Assembly (NCBI GenBank): GCA_023457235.1
Contig: JAEWMK010000527.1
Location: 1 to 9,628 of the forward strand
DNA: 9,628 bases
Source: Bacillota bacterium
GTDB taxonomy: Bacteria > Bacillota > Bacilli > Bacillales > Bacillaceae_J
Direction: 5' to 3'
The notes under the pieces: generated by a model
Told to the model about the DNA's origin: nothing
Seen by the model: the letters and a program-made list of their open reading frames with translations, nothing else
Databases searched by the model: none
Shown: piece by piece, positions 6,892 to 9,628 of the stretch
Position numbering within the stretch: the first letter of the stretch is position 1
Layout of the letters: every line of letters begins with the position of its first letter
Position numbers and translations under genes: made by a program

Positions 6892-7971
6892 ATGAGTTAT
6901 CCCAAAGTAGGCATCCTTGTAAACTCCTTGGTTTATAGTTATATAGAGCAGGGGAAAAGTGGTTTTGAACAAATTTCATTTTATGAAAAGGCTGCAGAAC
7001 TTCATAAAGTGTCCATCTGTTTTTTTCGACTAAATGATATTAGTCTGAGAATGAACAGGATAATAGCACTTGTTAAAACAAATAATGGAAGCTATATAAA
7101 AAAAAATATACCCATACCCAGAGTTATTCATAATAGAGGTTTGTTTCCAATTAAAGCCAAAAGGAAGATAAAGCTATTGCAGGAAAAGGGTATTCAAATT
7201 TTTAATGAATGGAACCGTATACCTAAATTTAAAGTTCATTCGTTATTATTGGAAAAACACGAATTGCAAAAACATTTGCCTGAAACAGCAGCAGCAACTG
7301 GGGAGAATTTTCAAAGAATGATAGACAGTTACAAGGAACTAATCATTAAACGAAATTCTGGCACTTTAGGGAATGGAGTAATAAAGGTTTCATCTGAAAA
7401 GGGAAAGTTAATTGTTCAATATCGAAAAAATGGAAGATGGAAAAAATCACATTTCCTTACGAGACTTCCTGAAAAAATGAAGAGTGTAATCTTGACTAAT
7501 AAATATATTATTCAAGAAAGGATTCCGTTAGCAACTTATAAATCTAATCCGTTTGATTTACGTGTCTCTGTTCAAAAAAATGAAACAGGTCATTGGCAGG
7601 TAAGCGGGATAGTTGGCAAGGTTGCTGAAAGTGGCAGTTTTCTAACGAATGTTGCGCAAGGTGGGAAATGTTATACCTTAGAAGAGCTGCTTATCGATTT
7701 ACCACATCTAGAGCATGAAAAGGTTCAAAAGGAAATAGAAACATTAGGTATAGAAGTAGCTAAGCAGCTTGAGCAGAACATTCCTACTCTCGCTGATATT
7801 GGCTTAGATATTGGAATTACAAATACTGGGTTTCCGATGTTCATCGAATGTAATTGCAGGGATTTAAGATATTCATTTGGCCTTGCGAATTTGTATGATC
7901 AATGGGAAGAAATATATGAAGCACCGATCGGTTATGCAAAATATTTATTAGATCTAATGAAAAAGGAGTAA
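6892..7971 (+). CDS. short-form YheC/YheD family ATP-grasp protein (paralogue 5)
   Basis: This 359-aa protein is about 80 residues shorter than its sisters. It lacks their strand-rich N-terminal domain and IGP block, and starts with a Rossmann-like strand KVGILVNSL (5-13). IPIPRVIHNRG (73-83) corresponds to the FPYP linker. The ATP-grasp domain has IIKR (K153), glycine loop SGTLGNG (156-162), YIIQE (205-209), DLR (222-224), GLD (304-306) and FIECN with E319/N321, so the key residues are intact. YAKYL (348-352) survives near the C-terminus but the final GF is replaced by LDLMKKE. The start is ATG 6892, with AAAAGGGGAGG (6874-6884) 7 nt upstream; the open frame before it overlaps the previous gene. 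It lies 22 bp after the preceding paralogue and shares its operon. It is probably an amide or peptide ligase-like enzyme of unknown substrate. Confidence 0.9.
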   Translation: MSYPKVGILVNSLVYSYIEQGKSGFEQISFYEKAAELHKVSICFFRLNDISLRMNRIIALVKTNNGSYIKKNIPIPRVIHNRGLFPIKAKRKIKLLQEKGIQIFNEWNRIPKFKVHSLLLEKHELQKHLPETAAATGENFQRMIDSYKELIIKRNSGTLGNGVIKVSSEKGKLIVQYRKNGRWKKSHFLTRLPEKMKSVILTNKYIIQERIPLATYKSNPFDLRVSVQKNETGHWQVSGIVGKVAESGSFLTNVAQGGKCYTLEELLIDLPHLEHEKVQKEIETLGIEVAKQLEQNIPTLADIGLDIGITNTGFPMFIECNCRDLRYSFGLANLYDQWEEIYEAPIGYAKYLLDLMKKE

Positions 7972-7976
7972 ATCAA

Positions 7977-8042
7977 TTGACGATCTGTACATTAAAAAAA
8001 CCATTATGCTGGATAAAGGAGGTGAAGTCTTTATGGAAATAG
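7977..8042 (+). CDS. possible 21-residue leader peptide upstream of the glycosyltransferase gene
   Basis: TTG 7977 has AAAGGAG (7962-7968) 8 nt upstream, at ideal spacing, and reads 21 codons to TAG at 8040-8042. The reading frame overlaps the ATG 8033 start of the next gene by 10 bp, which would allow translational coupling. The peptide, with TICTLKKPLCW at residues 2-12, faintly resembles the N-terminus of the following glycosyltransferase (VITCTNKPS). It could therefore be a decayed duplicate of that gene's 5' end. It may equally be chance, with the ribosome site serving no gene. Confidence 0.25.
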   Translation: MTICTLKKPLCWIKEVKSLWK

Positions 8043-8755
8043 TTTCGGTGGACAATGGAGTTACAGTTATTACGTGTACAAATAAACCGTCATTCATGAG
8101 AAATGTTATTAATAATTTTAATAGGCAAGTTTGGAAACAGAAAGAACTAATCATTATCTTAAATAACGATAGGATGAATACTTCAGATTGGGAACCTTTT
8201 TTGAGAAATAAGAGTAATATAACAATCTATAAGCTTTCTGAGAAAATGTCACTTGGTGCTTGTTTGAATTTTGCAATAAAAAAGGCCAAAAATAATTATA
8301 TTGCTAAATTTGATGATGATGATTACTATGGACCAGCTTATCTAAGTGAGGCCATACGAGCTTTTCAAAAGAGTGGTGCTGATGTAATCGGAAAGAGGAC
8401 CTACTATATTTATTTGGTTTTCAAAAAATTATTAATGCTACGTTTTCCTAATGGTGAAAAACGATGGACGAATTATATAGCTGGTGGAACCATTATTGCT
8501 AAACGAAGTGTTTTTACTGAGATTGCTTTTAAAGATTTAGCTGTAGGAACTGATCGTCAATTTCTCGAAGATTGTCATAGTAATAATTTGAAAATTTATT
8601 CGACTAGTAGGTTTAATTATGTTTATATGAGAAGAAAAAGCAATTGGCACACATGGAAAACGACATTAAAATATTTGATCAGCACTTCGAAAAAAGTGGC
8701 AGTGACAAGAAATTATCGAAAATATATAAACGAGAATCCGAGAAAATATATGTAA
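8033..8755 (+). CDS. family 2-type (GT-A) glycosyltransferase
   Basis: This 240-aa soluble protein has the GT-A plan. The first nucleotide-binding strand is VTVITCTNKPSF (10-21). SLGACLNFAIKKAKNNYIAK (73-92) leads into the acidic metal and sugar-nucleotide site FDDDDYY (93-99). An acceptor-side GGTIIAKR (151-158) follows, and then TDRQFLED (173-180), matching the family's ED-type catalytic region. Donor sugar and acceptor are unknown. The start is ATG 8033, preceded by a near-perfect AAAGGAGGTGA (8015-8025) at 7 nt; an in-frame ATG at 8006 lies upstream of this site and is unlikely. The gene begins 61 bp after the ATP-grasp gene and probably belongs to the same operon. There is no membrane segment, so transfer likely occurs in the cytosol. 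The C-terminus is basic (KKVAVTRNYRKYINENPRKY). Confidence 0.88.
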   Translation: MEIVSVDNGVTVITCTNKPSFMRNVINNFNRQVWKQKELIIILNNDRMNTSDWEPFLRNKSNITIYKLSEKMSLGACLNFAIKKAKNNYIAKFDDDDYYGPAYLSEAIRAFQKSGADVIGKRTYYIYLVFKKLLMLRFPNGEKRWTNYIAGGTIIAKRSVFTEIAFKDLAVGTDRQFLEDCHSNNLKIYSTSRFNYVYMRRKSNWHTWKTTLKYLISTSKKVAVTRNYRKYINENPRKYM

Positions 8756-8811
8756 ATCTGTATTACCCATAATACATTGACTTCAATTTTTACACAAAAA
8801 GGGGTGAAGAG

Positions 8812-9498
8812 GTGTTAGAGAATGTTTCTGTTTTAATACCCTATAAACCAGATAACGGCCAAAGAGATACAGTGTTTGAGTTTGTCAAAAAGTTTTATGC
8901 GCAGCTAATGCCACAAGTAGAATTGTGCATTGGAAGCAGTAATAGCAAGCTTTTTTCCCGTTCCCAGGCAATCAATGCTGCAGCGAAGCAGGCTACAAGA
9001 GATATATTCGTAATTGCGGATAGTGATATTATTTACAATCCGGAAATGCTCATTCAAGCTATTGAACATGTAAAGCAGTACGCTTGGGTTGTTCCTTATA
9101 CAGAGGTCATTGATTTAAATCGTGATGTTACCGAAAATCTATTAAAATCAGAAGTAACTTGGCCAATAAATGGTGAAGGAGAGCCTCGAAAATGGGTAAA
9201 TACAGGTGGCATTAACGTTATCCCCCGTAAAAACTTCCAAAAGGTTAGAGGGTTTGATGAGAGATTTATTGGCTGGGGTAGAGAGGATGATGCTTTTACA
9301 ATCGCAATGAATACAATATGTGGTCCATTTTACCGAATGCCAACATCGATCTATCATTTATGGCATGAAAAAGTGGGAGCAGTAGGTAATCCCAATATAC
9401 AAAATAACAATAAACTTCTCCTTCGTTACAAGAAATGGCAGAATAATAGAAAAGCGATGTTGAGGCTTGTAAAAGAAAGTGGGCATAATCTTGCGTGA
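8812..9498 (+). CDS. galactosyltransferase-related glycosyltransferase (GT-A with Glyco_transf_7C-type C-terminus)
   Basis: This 228-aa protein has a GT-A N-terminus with VSVLIPYK (5-12), SRSQAINAAAKQA (49-61) and the DxD-type metal site ADSDI (69-73). Its C-terminal half carries the signature of galactosyltransferase-related proteins: GGINVIPRKNFQKVRGFDE (132-150), then GWGREDD (154-160) and HLWHE (182-186). In known relatives these parts hold the acceptor and catalytic acidic residues; the sugar used here is not readable. The start is GTG 8812, with AAAAAGGGGTGA just upstream (8796-8807). It follows the other glycosyltransferase after 56 bp and ends 13 bp before a terminator, so it is probably the last gene of the forward operon. 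No signal or membrane segments are seen, suggesting a cytosolic step in glycan assembly. Confidence 0.9.
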   Translation: MLENVSVLIPYKPDNGQRDTVFEFVKKFYAQLMPQVELCIGSSNSKLFSRSQAINAAAKQATRDIFVIADSDIIYNPEMLIQAIEHVKQYAWVVPYTEVIDLNRDVTENLLKSEVTWPINGEGEPRKWVNTGGINVIPRKNFQKVRGFDERFIGWGREDDAFTIAMNTICGPFYRMPTSIYHLWHEKVGAVGNPNIQNNNKLLLRYKKWQNNRKAMLRLVKESGHNLA

Positions 9499-9511
9499 TT
9501 TAAAGAAAAAT

Positions 9512-9546
9512 ACCCACTGACCCTCATAAGGCTCAGCGGGTGTTTT
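9512..9546. terminator. intrinsic terminator ending the forward operon, probably bidirectional
   Basis: A 13-bp stem with two mismatches pairs ACCCACTGACCCT (9512-9524) with AGGCTCAGCGGGT (9529-9541) around a CATA loop. On the + strand it is followed by GTTTT (9542-9546). On the reverse strand it is followed by ATTTTTCTTT. T-tracts on both sides suggest it serves convergent genes. Confidence 0.85.
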
Positions 9547-9579
9547 ACATTTATCTCTACCCACGGATTTACTTCAAAA

Positions 9580-9627
9580 TTATAATTTCTTCTCAAAACG
9601 CCAAGCATCCCTACACATAGTAATAAG
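9580..9627 (-). CDS. possible 3' end of a reverse-strand gene running off the right edge
   Basis: Reading from the right edge on the reverse strand, one frame is open for 15 codons and ends in TAA (9580-9582). The last residues are RDAWRFEKKL. The stop lies about 40 bp before a hairpin with a good reverse-strand T-tract, as expected for a gene converging on the forward operon. The stretch is too short to judge coding potential, and I do not recognise the protein. Confidence 0.3.
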   Translation of the reverse strand, partial: LITMCRDAWRFEKKL

Positions 9628-9628
9628 A

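Noticed and set aside
8747..8774. Possible sigma-E-like promoter (ATA, 17 nt, CATAATAC) before the last glycosyltransferase gene
   Set aside because: The -10 matches only its first four bases and the genes are close enough to be one operon.
9148..9608. Reverse-strand reading frames of 60-69 codons at the right end
   Set aside because: They run antisense through the glycosyltransferase gene or through the terminator hairpin and lack ribosome sites.

Overview
The window looks like chromosomal DNA of an endospore-forming, low-GC member of the Bacillaceae. The base composition is AT-rich, Shine-Dalgarno sequences are strong and Bacillus-like, and TTG and GTG starts occur. Five of the eight complete genes belong to the YheC/YheD ATP-grasp family, known mainly as endospore coat-associated proteins of Bacillales. 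No mobile element, CRISPR array, rRNA or tRNA is visible.

Layout. (1) A single forward yheC/D-type gene (145-1488) follows a candidate mother-cell sporulation promoter. (2) A 222-bp convergent spacer holds a long perfect hairpin terminator. (3) A reverse-strand operon runs 5382 to 1711: two tandem yheC/D-type genes separated by 4 bp, then, after a 17-bp gap, a GNAT-fold aminoacyl/acyltransferase-like gene of the FemAB/DUF2156 type. Its upstream region matches the sigma-K consensus very well. (4) A divergent spacer (5383-5561) separates it from a forward operon. (5) The forward operon (5562-9498) holds a full-length yheC/D-type gene, a short-form one lacking the N-terminal domain, and two small glycosyltransferases. 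It ends at a hairpin with T-tracts on both sides. (6) The last 130 bp may contain the 3' end of a further reverse-strand gene.

How the genes may work together. The proteins show no signal peptides or membrane segments, so they probably act in the cytosol, and the promoter matches point to the mother cell. ATP-grasp enzymes typically activate a carboxylate with ATP and join it to an amine; GNAT/FemAB-fold enzymes transfer aminoacyl or acyl groups; GT-A enzymes build or decorate glycans. The inference is a biosynthetic cassette for a modified glycan or peptide-bearing polymer of the spore surface. The substrates are unknown, and no member of this exact gene set can be assigned a reaction from sequence alone. 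The five ATP-grasp proteins are clearly paralogous but divergent. Genes 145-1488 and 5562-6869 are one close pair, the two reverse genes are another, and 6892-7971 stands alone.
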